DNA of 64,000 nucleotides from Methylophilaceae bacterium (GTDB lineage: Bacteria > Pseudomonadota > Gammaproteobacteria > Burkholderiales > Methylophilaceae): the NCBI GenBank assembly GCA_027488395.1, contig JAIYBT010000026.1:50284-114283 (forward strand), in the 5' to 3' direction. Position numbers and translations under genes: made by a program. Positions 18,819-29,528 of the stretch are shown here, in pieces. How positions within the stretch are numbered: the stretch's first letter is position 1; each line of letters opens with the position of its first letter. The notes beneath the pieces are model-generated. The model did not search any database and was not told the DNA's origin. It saw only the letters and a list, made by a program, of their open reading frames with translations.

Positions 18819-18969
18819 AACGACTCCTAAAGCAAATTTTTAGTGTTTCTCTGCATAATGCAGGAAACATGCCAGTATGACCGTTTTATCTCGTTGCAGG
18901 AAAAGTATTGCAGTGGCGGGCGCAGGTATTGTTGCCGACTGCAACGTGCAGGTTTCGGTAGATGGTTCG

Positions 18970-19179
18970 TTAAGGAGCGTCTGACAAAGTGGCTTGCAAC
19001 GCGCGCACAAACTCACCAATGTCCCACTCGCAACCACCACAACCACTGAGCGCGCCAGAATAGCGTGAGATAGCGTCTAAATCTTTACCGAGCATGACCA
19101 TGTCATAAATTTGACCGCGGGTGGTGCCACTGCAACTGCATAGGATGTCATCCGCAGGATTGTCAGGTTGCTCGCTCAT
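18970..19179 (-). CDS. BFD-like [2Fe-2S] ferredoxin
   Basis: A 69-residue protein with the four-cysteine pattern of bacterioferritin-associated ferredoxin-like domains: C14-x-C16 (LCSCSG) and C47-x2-C50 (GCGGC), separated by 30 residues. Such proteins bind a [2Fe-2S] cluster and can release iron from bacterioferritin or serve nitrite reductase and related flavoproteins. The start at 19179 gives the normal length; the ribosome-binding site is weak. It is about 150 bp upstream of the DUF2126 operon on the same strand; co-transcription is possible but not shown. No bacterioferritin gene is in the window. Confidence 0.85.
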   Translation of the reverse strand: MSEQPDNPADDILCSCSGTTRGQIYDMVMLGKDLDAISRYSGALSGCGGCEWDIGEFVRALQATLSDAP

Positions 19180-19474
19180 GATTACATTCGCTAAAAAGTT
19201 AATGCAGTTGTGACGCCAGACCAGCTCAAAAGTTTGAAACACATGGCTTTCCCAGCGCTAATCAGGCGATGTATACAGATGGGGGCAGACCAGCATGCTC
19301 GCATGCAAGACATAGGCTGCTCAAATATGGCGAGCCGTTGTAGCGGATGGATGGCTTGCGCCAGCAGTGCAATGTTATCCGCCTGCACCCCCTGCGCTAG
19401 GCCCTGATGGATGCCACCCCTAATGCGAGAAACCATACCCATCCACGTGATTGCGCTACAGGCTTGGCATTCGG

Positions 19475-22387
19475 TTATTTCAATTTTGCCAACTGGCTTT
19501 GTAGCTTATCAAGATTGGCGGCAAATTCAGCCACCCGTGCTTGCTCTTGTTCGACCACACTGGCGGGGGCGCGTGCCACAAAGCTTTCGTTGCTGAGTTT
19601 GCCTTGCGCTTTGTTGATTTCGCCTTGTAAACGGGTGATTTCTTTACCTAAGCGCTCTTTTTCGGCGGCCACATCGATCTCTACTTTGAGCATCAGTTTA
19701 AACGCGCCGGCCAACATCACGGGCGCATCGGCGTCAGGCAGTTCACTGACAATCTCTACCTGCGCTAACTTGGCTAAAGCGGTTAAGTAGCGCGCATAAC
19801 CCGCCAGCGTGTCGGCATCACCCGCCGCAATTAACGGCACTTTAGCGGCAGGCGAAATATTCATTTCACCACGCAAGCTGCGACAGGCTTCTACTGCGGT
19901 TTTTAAGGTAGCCACCCAAGCTTCGGCATCTTGGTCGAGTTTGTCTAGATCGGCTTGTGGATAAGCTTGCACCACGATGCTTTCAGTGCCACGGCTGGCA
20001 TCTTTCAGCTGTGTCATTGGTGCGATGGTTTGCCAGATTTCTTCGGTGATAAACGGAATGATGGGGTGCGCTAAACGCAAAATGGTTTCTAACACGCGCA
20101 ACAAGGTGCGGCGGGTGGCGCGTTGCTCAGGCAGTGTGCCGGTTTGGATTTGTACTTTGGCGATTTCTAAATACCAATCGCAGTATTGATCCCAAACAAA
20201 CTCATACATGGCTTTGGCGGCTAAATCAAAGCGGTAATCATCAAACGCCCGCGTCACTTCTTGCTCGGTGCGTTGCAATATAGACACAATCCAACGGTCA
20301 GCTTGGCTAAATTGACGGCCACCATCCTCGCAACTGTCGGCACCAAAGCCGTTGTCTAGCGGGTTGCCATCGGCGTCTTGGGTGTTCATCAGCACAAAGC
20401 GGGTGGCGTTCCACAGCTTGTTGCAAAAATTGCGGTAGCCTTCGCAGCGTTGTAAATCAAATTTGATGTCGCGGCCGGGGGAGGCCAAGCTGGCAAAGGT
20501 AAAGCGCAGGGCATCGGTGCCATAAGCGGCAATGCCCTCTGGAAACTCTTTACGTGTGCGCTTTTCGATTTTTTCGGCGTCTTTGGGGTTCATCAAGCCG
20601 GTGGTGCGTTTTTGAATCAAGGCGTCTAAATCAATGCCATCGATTAAATCGATCGGGTCCAGCACATTGCCTTTGGATTTCGACATTTTTTGCCCTTCGG
20701 CATCCCGAATCAAGCCATGCACATACACATGTTTAAACGGAATTTTGCCGGTGAGGTGGGTGGTCATCATCACCATGCGCGCCACCCAAAAAAAGATAAT
20801 GTCGAAGCCAGTCACCAATACGCTAGACGGCAAATACTGCTGCAAGGCTTGATTTTGCGCATCCAATGCCGCATCACCGGTCCAATCTAGGGTGGAAAAC
20901 GGCCAAAGTGCAGACGAGTACCAAGTATCGAGTACGTCATCATCGCGTGTTAAAACGCCTGTGTAGCCAGCTTGGGCGGCTAATTGACGGGCTTGTGTTT
21001 CGTCATGCGCAACAAATACCTCACCGTTATTGCCATACCAGGCGGGGATTTGGTGCCCCCACCATAATTGGCGTGAAATACACCAATCTTGAATATTGTT
21101 TAACCACTGGTTGTAGGTATTCACCCAGTTATCGGGGTAAAACTTGATTTGGCCATCGGCCACTACCTCAAGGGCTTTTTCGGTAATGCTTTTGCCATCG
21201 GCGGCAGGTTTGCTCATGGCCACAAACCATTGGTCGGTGAGCATGGGTTCAATCACCACATTGGTGCGGTCGCCACGCGGTACTTTCAGTTTGTGTTTTT
21301 CGACTTTGACTAAAAACCCACCTGCTTCTAAATCAGCCACCACTTGTTTACGCGCAGCAAAGCGCTCCAAACCGACCAGATTGGCAGGCAAATCGATGGA
21401 TTCTTTAAGGCTGCCATCATGCGCAATCACGGTCGCCACCGCAGGCACAAAGCCTTTGAGGTCTAAGATGACAATTTTGTCTAAGCCCTGACGCTGACCG
21501 ACTTGGTTATCGTTAAAGTCATGTGCAGGCGTGACTTTAACCACGCCGGTACCAAAGTCTTGATCTACATAGTCATCGGCAATAATGGGGATATTGCGGC
21601 CGCAGAGCGGCAAATTGACCTGTTGGCCGACAAGATGCGCATAACGCGCATCTTCTGGGTGCACCATCACGGCCACGTCGCCTAACATGGTCTCGGGGCG
21701 GGTGGTAGCGACGGTTAAATGCCCACTGCCATTGGCTAACGGGTACTGGATATGCCACATCGACCCGTCTTCTTCTTCTTGTACCACTTCTAGGTCAGAC
21801 ACCGCCGTGCCGAGTTTTACATCCCAGTTCACCAAGCGTTTGCCACGATAAATCAAGCCTTCGTGATAGAGGCGCACAAAGCTTTCAGTCACCACCTTGT
21901 TGAGGCCCGCATCCATGGTAAAGCGCTCGCGGCTCCAATCGGGCGAGGTGCCTAAGCGGCGCATTTGTTGGGTGATGGTGCCGCCGGAATAGGCTTTCCA
22001 TTCCCAGACTTTTTCTAAAAATTGTTCGCGGCCCAAGTCATGACGCGAGATGCCTTGTGCGTCTAATTGCCGTTCCACCACAATTTGCGTGGCGATGCCA
22101 GCGTGGTCGGTGCCCGGTTGCCACAAGGTGTTGTCACCACGCATGCGGTGGTAGCGGGTGAGCGCGTCCATGATGGTTTGGTTAAAACCGTGGCCCATAT
22201 GCAAGGTTCCTGTCACATTGGGCGGCGGCAACAAAATGCAAAAATTGTCTTTGACCTCGGGGTTCATGCCCGCGGCATAGTAGCCTTTGGCCTCCCAAAA
22301 AGCATACCATTGGCTTTCAATGGCTTTAGGGTCAAACGATTTGGCAAGTGCGCGTGGCGCGGCAGAGGGGGTGGTCGGTGTATTCAT
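19475..22387 (-). CDS. valS: Valyl-tRNA synthetase
   Basis: A class I aminoacyl-tRNA synthetase that charges tRNA-Val. The 970-residue protein has the HIGH-type motif HMGH at 63-66, an editing domain in the middle, KMSKSKGN near residue 565, and the C-terminal coiled coil typical of ValS (basic/acidic helix ending [12 protein letters not shown]). Two short insertions rich in charge follow the KMSKS region. It is transcribed alone; about 295 bp with no recognisable gene separates its stop from the BFD gene on the same strand. Confidence 0.97.
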   Translation of the reverse strand: MNTPTTPSAAPRALAKSFDPKAIESQWYAFWEAKGYYAAGMNPEVKDNFCILLPPPNVTGTLHMGHGFNQTIMDALTRYHRMRGDNTLWQPGTDHAGIATQIVVERQLDAQGISRHDLGREQFLEKVWEWKAYSGGTITQQMRRLGTSPDWSRERFTMDAGLNKVVTESFVRLYHEGLIYRGKRLVNWDVKLGTAVSDLEVVQEEEDGSMWHIQYPLANGSGHLTVATTRPETMLGDVAVMVHPEDARYAHLVGQQVNLPLCGRNIPIIADDYVDQDFGTGVVKVTPAHDFNDNQVGQRQGLDKIVILDLKGFVPAVATVIAHDGSLKESIDLPANLVGLERFAARKQVVADLEAGGFLVKVEKHKLKVPRGDRTNVVIEPMLTDQWFVAMSKPAADGKSITEKALEVVADGQIKFYPDNWVNTYNQWLNNIQDWCISRQLWWGHQIPAWYGNNGEVFVAHDETQARQLAAQAGYTGVLTRDDDVLDTWYSSALWPFSTLDWTGDAALDAQNQALQQYLPSSVLVTGFDIIFFWVARMVMMTTHLTGKIPFKHVYVHGLIRDAEGQKMSKSKGNVLDPIDLIDGIDLDALIQKRTTGLMNPKDAEKIEKRTRKEFPEGIAAYGTDALRFTFASLASPGRDIKFDLQRCEGYRNFCNKLWNATRFVLMNTQDADGNPLDNGFGADSCEDGGRQFSQADRWIVSILQRTEQEVTRAFDDYRFDLAAKAMYEFVWDQYCDWYLEIAKVQIQTGTLPEQRATRRTLLRVLETILRLAHPIIPFITEEIWQTIAPMTQLKDASRGTESIVVQAYPQADLDKLDQDAEAWVATLKTAVEACRSLRGEMNISPAAKVPLIAAGDADTLAGYARYLTALAKLAQVEIVSELPDADAPVMLAGAFKLMLKVEIDVAAEKERLGKEITRLQGEINKAQGKLSNESFVARAPASVVEQEQARVAEFAANLDKLQSQLAKLK

Positions 22388-22475
22388 GGTCGAGATTTTA
22401 CCATAGGCACCCCATTGCTTAAGGCTTAGAAATCACATGCTAAGCAAACCGAATGGGGTGGACTTGAGTTTAGAG

Positions 22476-22496
22476 AAAGCGGCACGCGTGCGCTTT
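22476..22496 (-). terminator. Near-palindrome at the 3' end of the photolyase-like gene
   Basis: AAAGCGGCACGCGTGCGCTTT is almost a perfect palindrome around CACGCGTG and overlaps the stop codon of the minus-strand gene at 22495. It has no T-run, so its role in transcript ending is uncertain. Confidence 0.35.
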
Positions 22497-23727
22497 AGCC
22501 GCGGTAAGCGTCACCCATCACCTCGGGCGCCACTTTTTTCCAATAGCGGGTAAAGCGCATTAAGTGATGCTCACTTAAGGCTGCACCGGTAAATGGCGTT
22601 TCTGCCACCCAGTTGACTTGTAAGCCAGCACTCACTGCCTTGAGTTTGCTTTGTGGCGAACGCTGACTTTGCACCTGACGCACGCCTAGTTGTTGCCAAA
22701 CGGCGGTCGTCTCCCCTAGCCATAGGGCCACCTCTGGCATTTCAGCCAAGGCATCCGCCATCCACTGCAAGCGTTTAAGTGGCCAGTGGCCGTATAAAGC
22801 GGGGTCAAAAATAAATACTTTGGCTTGCGTGGTATTGAGTAATGGGTGTTGAGGGGACAGCATCTCGTCATGTACCCACACCGGCAAGTCGTCACGGCTA
22901 CTGTGTACGCTGATGGCTGACGCTTGCTTGGCTTTGGGGTAAGGTGGGTTGATCACCTCCACTTCTTGAAACAAGCGTTGTTGCAGTGCTTCGTAACTAT
23001 CGTCAAACGGACAATCGGCTTGGCAACGTTTACAGTGCGCGTCTCCCGCAAAGCGGACTAAGTTTTCTTTGTTGAAAAAATACGGTTTGTGGCTAAACGT
23101 AGAGGCCACCCATTGCCAAGACAAATGGTTAGAGGCTAAATCGCCATCGAGCAAGTGCGCCTCAAACCAATCGGCAGCTTGTCGCCAATCCACTTTCAAC
23201 CAATGCACCACATAGGCGGCAAACCACATGCGGGCATGGTTATGCACATAGCCAACGGTGTGTAGTTGCTTTACCACGTCATCCATACAGACAACGCCAG
23301 ACTGCGCTTGTGATAAGTCTGCTGGCAGTGGCTGCTGGCCTAACATCACTTTGGCGGGTTCCATATTTTGCAAAATGGCCGTTTGAAAGCGATACCACGC
23401 TTGCCTAAAAAAATCTCGGTAGGCCACTTCCGACACAAATTTTTCGGCTTGCGCGCCATGTTGCGCCAGCGCATGCGCCACCACTTCGTTGGCATGCAAT
23501 GCCCCATGGCGCAAAAACGGCGATAAGCGCGACACTTGTCCATTTAAATAATTTCGGCTTTTTGCGTAATTGACCGCATTGACTTGCGCTAAACGCTGTA
23601 AGCCGGCGGCGCGCCCACCCCGCATGGTTTGGCTGAGCCCCGGCCCGGCGGCTTGGGGAAAATACCGATGGATATCGGTTAAACGCTCAGCGCGGTCGGC
23701 TGGTAAAACAATCAGCTGTGGTGTCAT
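22495..23727 (-). CDS. Photolyase/cryptochrome-like flavoprotein with FAD domain first
   Basis: A 410-residue protein. Residues ~40-225 match the FAD-binding helical domain of photolyases: SRLSPFLRHGAL, SEVAYRDFFRQAWYR, GYVHNHARMWFAAYVVHWL and LLDGDLASNHLSWQW. Normally this domain is C-terminal. Here residues ~280-380 look like the photolyase N-terminal alpha/beta domain: PVWVHDEMLSPQHPLL, AKVFIFDPA, then LKRLQWMADALAEM. So the domain order appears swapped. Cysteines C232, C235 and C239 form a CxxCx3C cluster between the halves. DNA repair or blue-light sensing are both possible; the function is not established. Confidence 0.75.
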   Translation of the reverse strand: MTPQLIVLPADRAERLTDIHRYFPQAAGPGLSQTMRGGRAAGLQRLAQVNAVNYAKSRNYLNGQVSRLSPFLRHGALHANEVVAHALAQHGAQAEKFVSEVAYRDFFRQAWYRFQTAILQNMEPAKVMLGQQPLPADLSQAQSGVVCMDDVVKQLHTVGYVHNHARMWFAAYVVHWLKVDWRQAADWFEAHLLDGDLASNHLSWQWVASTFSHKPYFFNKENLVRFAGDAHCKRCQADCPFDDSYEALQQRLFQEVEVINPPYPKAKQASAISVHSSRDDLPVWVHDEMLSPQHPLLNTTQAKVFIFDPALYGHWPLKRLQWMADALAEMPEVALWLGETTAVWQQLGVRQVQSQRSPQSKLKAVSAGLQVNWVAETPFTGAALSEHHLMRFTRYWKKVAPEVMGDAYRG

Positions 23728-23917
23728 GATGGGATATGCCTCAGGTGCGGCTTACTAAAAAGGAATGCAATCAAGTGATCTACCCCTAGCGGGCACAAAG
23801 TAATCCATATGGACTAGCTAACACTCTGTGTTGCTTGAGTTGTTTAAGCGCAGAATAGTTCGCCCAAGACTTTGGCAATCACACAGGCTTATCTGCCAGC
23901 ACGCGGCTTGATGTTAA

Positions 23918-23942
23918 GATAAGCGCAAGCAATACGCTTATC
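23918..23942 (+). promoter_or_regulatory. Perfect hairpin abutting the nfeD-like ribosome-binding site
   Basis: GATAAGCG at 23918-23925 pairs with CGCTTATC at 23935-23942 around a 9-base loop, and AAAGGAG, the ribosome-binding site of the next gene, begins at the very next base. It could be an mRNA hairpin that affects translation or a palindromic operator. Confidence 0.5.
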
Positions 23943-23958
23943 AAAGGAGAATCGCTTG

Positions 23959-24399
23959 ATGCAACCCATTTGGTTATGGTGTGCGCTGGGGCTAGTCTTG
24001 TTAGGCTTAGAGATGGTCAGCGGCACTTTGTATTTATTGTGGTTAGGGCTGGCAGCGCTTGGCATGGCATTGTTGGCTTGGGGCTACCCCGAGCTGCATG
24101 TGGCTTGGCAGGCATTATGTTATGCCGTGTTGTCGGTGGTCGTGTGTTTGGCCTGGCGACGCTATGAGTCTAGTTTGCGGGTGAATCCGCGCATTGGTCA
24201 GGCACAAGGCGAAGAAATAGGCCGCACAGGGGAAATCACGCTTGAGATTCGCCCTAATCAGCCGGGCAAAATCCGCTTTAGCCAAGGTGTGATGGGCAGT
24301 AAAGAGTGGACAGCGGTCTCTACGCAAATGTTAAGTGTGGGGCAAACCGCCACCATTGTGGCGGTTGAGGGCAATAGCTTGCGCGTTCGCGCAACTTAA
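23959..24399 (+). CDS. NfeD-like membrane protein
   Basis: A 146-residue short-form NfeD protein: two or three hydrophobic helices in the first ~75 residues (ALGLVLLGLEMVSG, LGMALLAWG, ALCYAVLSVVVCLAW) and a soluble OB-fold beta domain after residue ~90. NfeD proteins pair with SPFH/stomatin proteins and are linked with membrane microdomain organisation. ATG 23959 is used; a TTG lies one codon earlier and AAAGGAG could serve either. The SPFH gene follows after 25 bases, as usual for this pair. Confidence 0.9.
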   Translation: MQPIWLWCALGLVLLGLEMVSGTLYLLWLGLAALGMALLAWGYPELHVAWQALCYAVLSVVVCLAWRRYESSLRVNPRIGQAQGEEIGRTGEITLEIRPNQPGKIRFSQGVMGSKEWTAVSTQMLSVGQTATIVAVEGNSLRVRAT

Positions 24400-24424
24400 T
24401 CTGTGTTAAAAAAAGGAAAGCAAC

Positions 24425-25270
24425 ATGACAGAAGTCAGTGTATTGGTATTGGTCATCATCGTGATTGCGATGGTCAAAGGTGTGCGTATCGTGCCGCAAG
24501 GTGAAGAATGGGTGGTGGAACGCTTAGGGAAATTTGCTGGCATTTTAACCCCCGGCTTACACATCATTAACCCGATTTTAAGCTCGGTCAGTTATAAAGT
24601 GACCACCAAAGACATTATTTTAGATGTGCCCGAACAAGAGGTGATTACCCGCGACAACGCGGTGATTTTAGCCAACGCGGTGGCGTTTATTAAAGTGAGC
24701 AATATTGAGCGCGCCGTCTATGGCATCGAAAACTTTAAAGAAGCCATGCGTAATATGGTGCAAACCAGCTTGCGCTCGATCATTGGCGGCATGGATTTAA
24801 ACCAAGCCCTGACTTCACGTGACCGCATTAAAGCCGAGCTTAAAGAGGCGATTGCCGATGAAGCGCTGGATTGGGGCCTCACCGTCAAAAGCGTGGAAAT
24901 TCAAGACATTAAACCGTCTAGCAATATGCAAGAGGCGATGGAGCGGCAAGCGGCGGCTGAGCGTGAGCGGGTGGCTGTGGTGACCGAGGCCGAAGGCGCA
25001 AAACAATCGTTGATTTTAAACGCCGAAGCCCGCCTAGAAGCCGCCCGTAAAGATGCCGAAGCACAATTGGTGGCGGCCACTGCCTCGGCTGAGGCGATTA
25101 AAATGCTGGGCATTGCCCTGCAAGAAAACAACACCTCGGCGACGTTTTTATTGGGCGACCGTTATATTCAATCGCTGCAAAAAATGGCGGATTCCAACAA
25201 TAGCAAATTGGTGGTATTGCCGGGGGATGTGGTGAGTGCGGTAAAAAGTTTGATGGGTAAATCCAGTTAG
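24425..25270 (+). CDS. SPFH/Band 7 (stomatin/QmcA-like) membrane protein
   Basis: A 281-residue SPFH-domain protein with one N-terminal membrane helix (VLVLVIIVIAMVKGV), the SPFH core starting VPQGEEWVVERLGKF, and a long Ala/Glu-rich coiled coil (about 170-225, EAEGAKQSLILNAEARLEAARKDAEAQ in part). Such proteins form large cage-like oligomers at the inner membrane and bind proteases or NfeD partners. AAAAGGAAAGC gives a good ribosome-binding site. It is the second gene of the nfeD-SPFH operon and is followed by a strong terminator. Confidence 0.93.
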   Translation: MTEVSVLVLVIIVIAMVKGVRIVPQGEEWVVERLGKFAGILTPGLHIINPILSSVSYKVTTKDIILDVPEQEVITRDNAVILANAVAFIKVSNIERAVYGIENFKEAMRNMVQTSLRSIIGGMDLNQALTSRDRIKAELKEAIADEALDWGLTVKSVEIQDIKPSSNMQEAMERQAAAERERVAVVTEAEGAKQSLILNAEARLEAARKDAEAQLVAATASAEAIKMLGIALQENNTSATFLLGDRYIQSLQKMADSNNSKLVVLPGDVVSAVKSLMGKSS

Positions 25271-25284
25271 AGGCTTCGCACAAA

Positions 25285-25317
25285 TAAAAAACGCACGTTG
25301 TTAGCGTGCGTTTTTTT
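25285..25317 (+). terminator. Bidirectional intrinsic terminator between SPFH gene and metH
   Basis: AACGCACG and CGTGCGTT form a stem around TTGTTAG, with A-runs before and seven T after. It serves the plus-strand SPFH gene and could also stop the convergent minus-strand metH transcript. Confidence 0.9.
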
Positions 25318-25356
25318 GTGCCTTGCCACAAGCCTACGGCTAGCCTAAATTGGCGG

Positions 25357-28300
25357 CTAGCTTAAGTTTGGGGCTAGCCAGCGCTCTAAATACGCCTGCG
25401 TTAGGCCACGCCGTGTAGCCATATCGGCCACTTGGTCTGCGCCAATTTTATCCACGCTAAAGTATTTAGCCTCTGGGTGGGCTAAGTAAAAACCACTCAC
25501 CGCGGCGGCTGGCATCATGGCAAAGCTGTCTGTCAGTTGCATGTCAATTTCATCGCATTGCAACCAAGCAAACATATCAGCTTTGGCGGTGTGATCGGGG
25601 CAGGCAGGGTAGCCGGGCGCAGGGCGTATGCCTTGGTATTGCTCTTTAATCAGCGCTTCTTTGCTTAAACTTTCTTGCGCGGCATAGCCCCATAAGTCCA
25701 CGCGCACCCGCTCGTGCATATATTCAGCAAACGCTTCCGCCAAACGGTCGGCCAGTGACTTAAACATAATGGCTTGGTAGTCGTCGTGGTTTTTTTCAAA
25801 TTCAGCCAAGCGTTTTTCCATGCCCAAGCCGGCGGTCACGGCAAATAAACCAATATAGTCATCGGTGCCCACTGGCGCAATAAAATCGGCCAAACATTGG
25901 TTGGGGCGTTTAATACCCTCCACCGTCGGTTTTTCACTTTGTTGGCGCATGCCGTGCCAAGTAAACGCCAGTTCTGTGCGGCTTTCGTCGCGGTAAACAG
26001 CAATGTCATCGGCATGGAGGCGGTTGGCGGGTTGCAAGGCAATCACGCCGTTGGCGGTGAGCCAGCGGCCGTCGATGATTTTTTTCAGCATGACTTGCGC
26101 TTCTTGGAACACCTTGGTGGCCGCGTCGCCCACCACGCTATCGCTTAAAATCGCTGGATAAAAGCCGGCTAAATCCCAAGTCTGAAAAAACGGACCCCAA
26201 TCAATATATTGCGCAATCAAGGCGAGGTCGATGTTTTTAAACACGCGACGTCCAATAAATTTAGGCTTAACCGGTTGCGCGGCGCCGCTAAAACTGAGTT
26301 TGGCGGCATTGTCACGCGCTTGCGCCAATGGCAACAAGGCCACGCCTTTTTTATTGGCATGTTGTTGGCGGGTTTTTTCGTAATCGGCTTGGATTTCTGC
26401 CAAGTAAGCGCCGCGGGTTTCAGGAGTGAGTAAGTTTTGCATCACCGACACCGAACGTGAGGCATCGGCGACGTAAATCACTGGGCCATCATAGTTAGGC
26501 GCAATTTTCACCGCGGTGTGCGCGCGCGAGGTGGTGGCGCCACCAATCAGTAGCGGGGTCAGTTGGTTTTTAAAATGCGGGTCACGCTGCATTTCTTTGG
26601 CTACATAGGCCATTTCTTCGAGGGAGGGGGTAATTAAGCCACTTAAGCCAATGATGTCGGCATTTTCGGCTTTGGCCATGGCTAAAATTTCGGCCGCTGG
26701 CACCATCACGCCCATGTTCACCACCTCAAAGTTATTGCACTGCAACACTACCGACACAATATTTTTGCCGATGTCGTGCACGTCACCTTTGACCGTGGCA
26801 ATCACCACTTTGCCTTTGGGTTTGGCGACGATGCCAGTGCGTTTTTCTTCTAGCGCTTTTTCTTCTTCGATAAACGGAATCAAATGCGCGACGGCAGATT
26901 TCATCACCCGCGCCGATTTCACCACCTGCGGTAAGAACATTTTGCCTTGACCAAACAAATCACCCACCACGTTCATGCCGTCCATTAACGGACCTTCAAT
27001 CACGTGAATTGGCCGCCCGCCTTGTTGCATTATGGCGGCGCGTGCTTCTTCGGTATCGGCCACAATAAATTCGGTAATGCCATGCACCAAGGCATATTCC
27101 AAGCGTTTGTTGACTGGCACCGGTTGCTCGGGCGTGCCGCGCCAAGCGAGCGTGGCTTCTTCTTTTTTGCCGCCTGCCACCAGGCTGCCGGCAATTTCAA
27201 TCATGCGTTCGGTGGCATCTGGCCGACGGTTTAAAATCACATCTTCTACCCGCTCGCGCAACTCGGGCGCAATGTCGTCATACACACCGACCATGCCGGC
27301 GTTGACAATGCCCATGCTCATGCCAGCTTTAATCGCGTGGTATAAAAACACGGTATGAATCGCCTCGCGCGCGGGCTCGTTGCCTCTAAAGCTGAAGCTC
27401 ACATTGGAGACGCCGCCTGAAATGCGGGCGTAGGGCAGGTGTTGTTTAATCCAGCGCGTGGCCTCAATAAAATCTACTGCGTAGTTGTTGTGCTCTTCAA
27501 TGCCGGTGGCCACCGCAAAAATGTTGGGGTCAAAAATAATGTCTTCGGCGGCAAAGCCTGTGCTCACCAGCAAGTCATAAGCGCGTTTACAAATCTCGGT
27601 TTTGCGGGCAAAGGTATCGGCTTGGCCTTTTTCGTCAAACGCCATCACAATCACTGCCGCGCCATAGCGGCGGCATAAATTGGCTTGGCGTAAAAACTCG
27701 GCTTCGCCTTCTTTCATCGAAATCGAGTTGACGATGGCTTTGCCTTGCACGCATTTCAGGCCCGCTTCAATCACCTCCCATTTCGAGGAATCGATCATGA
27801 TAGGCACGCGCGCAATGTCTGGCTCAGAAGCAACCAAGTTGAGAAAATGCGTCATCGCTTTCACCGCGTCTAGCATGCCCTCATCCATATTGATATCAAT
27901 GATTTGCGCACCGTTTTCCACTTGTTGGCGCGCCACCCTGAGGGCTTCTTCGTATTGCTCGTTAATAATCATGCGCGCAAACGCTTTCGAGCCAGTGACA
28001 TTGGTACGCTCGCCCACGTTCACAAACAAGGATTGGTCGTTGATGACAAACGGCTCTAGCCCTGACAATTTGGTGGTGACTGGCAAGCTAGGCACTGCGC
28101 GCGGTGGCAGGGCTTTAATCGACGCATAAATTTCAGCAATGTGCGCAGGCGTGGTGCCGCAACAGCCACCGGCAATATTAATAAAGCCGCTTTCAGCAAA
28201 CTCTTTCACCAAGCTCGCTGTAATGTCTGGCGTTTCATCAAAGCCAGTGTCTGACATCGGGTTAGGCAAGCCCGCATTCGGGTAAATACAGACAAAAGTA

Positions 28301-29127
28301 TCGGCGACTTTGCTTAACTCTTCGGCATAGGGGCGCATCAAAGTGGCGCCTAAGGCGCAATTGAGGCCCACGGTGAGGGGCTTGGCGTGGCGCACGGAGT
28401 GCCAAAACGCGGTCACGGTTTGCCCAGATAAAATGCGGCCAGACGCATCGGTCACCGTGCCTGAAATCATGATGGGCCAAGTCTTGCCGTGGGCGGCGAA
28501 AAACTGGTCAATCGCAAACAACGCCGCTTTACAGTTGAGGGTGTCGAAAATGGTTTCCACCATCAAAATATCCGCACCGCCCTCAACCAAACCCTCTATT
28601 TGTGCGTAATAACTTACCACCAATTGATCAAAATGGATATTGCGCGCCGCTGGGTCATTGACATCGGGGGAGATCGACGCGGTTTTGGGCGTCGGCCCCA
28701 AGGCGCCCGCCACAAAGCGTGGCTTGTCTGGCGTGCTGTATTTAACGCAAGCCGCTTTGGCTAATTTGGCTGCTTGCACATTCATTTCGTGCACCAAATG
28801 CGCCATGTGGTAATCGTCTTGCGCCACCGAGGTAGCGCCAAAGGTATTGGTCTCGATAATGTCTGCGCCTGCCGCCAGGTATTGCTCGTGAATTTCTTGA
28901 ATCACCTGTGGCTGGGTTAAAGACAGCAGCTCGTTGTTGCCTTTGACAAACAACTCGCGCTCGCCCGCTGGGCCCTGAAAATCTTTAAATCGCTCTCCAC
29001 GGTAATCTGCCTCGCTTAATTTATAGCGCTGGATCATGGTCCCCATCGCGCCATCTAACATCAAAATGCGTTGTGACAGTGCCTCACGAAGCCATAATTC
29101 GGTTGCGGATACAGGGAGTTGCGTCAT
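25357..29127 (-). CDS. metH: Cobalamin-dependent methionine synthase
   Basis: Transfers the methyl group of 5-methyltetrahydrofolate to homocysteine by way of methylcobalamin. The 1256-residue protein has four modules: the homocysteine/zinc domain ([12 protein letters not shown] start, zinc cysteines in [10 protein letters not shown]), the pterin domain ([25 protein letters not shown]), the cobalamin domain with the base-off [10 protein letters not shown] motif near residue 775, and the SAM-dependent reactivation domain at the end. The length is normal. It is alone on its strand with a 401-bp leader region; I found no convincing SAM, SAH or cobalamin riboswitch there. Confidence 0.97.
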   Translation of the reverse strand: MTQLPVSATELWLREALSQRILMLDGAMGTMIQRYKLSEADYRGERFKDFQGPAGERELFVKGNNELLSLTQPQVIQEIHEQYLAAGADIIETNTFGATSVAQDDYHMAHLVHEMNVQAAKLAKAACVKYSTPDKPRFVAGALGPTPKTASISPDVNDPAARNIHFDQLVVSYYAQIEGLVEGGADILMVETIFDTLNCKAALFAIDQFFAAHGKTWPIMISGTVTDASGRILSGQTVTAFWHSVRHAKPLTVGLNCALGATLMRPYAEELSKVADTFVCIYPNAGLPNPMSDTGFDETPDITASLVKEFAESGFINIAGGCCGTTPAHIAEIYASIKALPPRAVPSLPVTTKLSGLEPFVINDQSLFVNVGERTNVTGSKAFARMIINEQYEEALRVARQQVENGAQIIDINMDEGMLDAVKAMTHFLNLVASEPDIARVPIMIDSSKWEVIEAGLKCVQGKAIVNSISMKEGEAEFLRQANLCRRYGAAVIVMAFDEKGQADTFARKTEICKRAYDLLVSTGFAAEDIIFDPNIFAVATGIEEHNNYAVDFIEATRWIKQHLPYARISGGVSNVSFSFRGNEPAREAIHTVFLYHAIKAGMSMGIVNAGMVGVYDDIAPELRERVEDVILNRRPDATERMIEIAGSLVAGGKKEEATLAWRGTPEQPVPVNKRLEYALVHGITEFIVADTEEARAAIMQQGGRPIHVIEGPLMDGMNVVGDLFGQGKMFLPQVVKSARVMKSAVAHLIPFIEEEKALEEKRTGIVAKPKGKVVIATVKGDVHDIGKNIVSVVLQCNNFEVVNMGVMVPAAEILAMAKAENADIIGLSGLITPSLEEMAYVAKEMQRDPHFKNQLTPLLIGGATTSRAHTAVKIAPNYDGPVIYVADASRSVSVMQNLLTPETRGAYLAEIQADYEKTRQQHANKKGVALLPLAQARDNAAKLSFSGAAQPVKPKFIGRRVFKNIDLALIAQYIDWGPFFQTWDLAGFYPAILSDSVVGDAATKVFQEAQVMLKKIIDGRWLTANGVIALQPANRLHADDIAVYRDESRTELAFTWHGMRQQSEKPTVEGIKRPNQCLADFIAPVGTDDYIGLFAVTAGLGMEKRLAEFEKNHDDYQAIMFKSLADRLAEAFAEYMHERVRVDLWGYAAQESLSKEALIKEQYQGIRPAPGYPACPDHTAKADMFAWLQCDEIDMQLTDSFAMMPAAAVSGFYLAHPEAKYFSVDKIGADQVADMATRRGLTQAYLERWLAPNLS

Positions 29128-29528
29128 GCAGTTCTACTTAATATCAAAAAAGTTATTTTAACACAGGCCTTCCCTTGCTCTGAGGGCTGGCATGGCGTGG
29201 TGTGGGCAGCGTTGCGCGCTTGGGTGTTCCCGACAGCATTGTGACAGGCCAGGCTATTCAAGGTTGCGTGATAAGCCGCATTAGTTCGCTGGGTCGTGAC
29301 GATATCGAGTAGATGCAGCGACTTTAGATGCAGTGACTGTAGATTCAGCGTGGGCAATCAGCCAACTGTCAGCAATGAGGCACGATAAATGCCATCGATC
29401 AGGCATGATTCCCTGTTTATTCGCACGACACCGAGCGTAAAACCCTTTTACAATTGCAATGACAGCATCAATGCGCGCCATGCATGGTGACGCGGGCAGG
29501 TTTTTTATTCTTTTGAAAAAGGCATGAC
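29128..29528. promoter_or_regulatory. Divergent intergenic region between metH and lrgA-like gene
   Basis: Four hundred bases without a convincing gene; both flanking genes point away from it, so it must hold their promoters. It contains three imperfect 15-bp tandem units at 29310-29354. No riboswitch consensus was recognised on either strand. Confidence 0.6.
29310..29354. repeat. Three 15-bp tandem repeats upstream of metH / lrgA
   Basis: Units TAGATGCAGCGACTT, TAGATGCAGTGACTG and TAGATTCAGCGTGGG follow one another exactly. The first two differ at 2 positions; the third is diverged in its second half. Confidence 0.75.

Noticed and set aside
29128..29300. SAM, SAH or cobalamin riboswitch before metH
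   Set aside because: None of the conserved cores of these riboswitches was recognised on the minus strand; a covariance-model search would be decisive.
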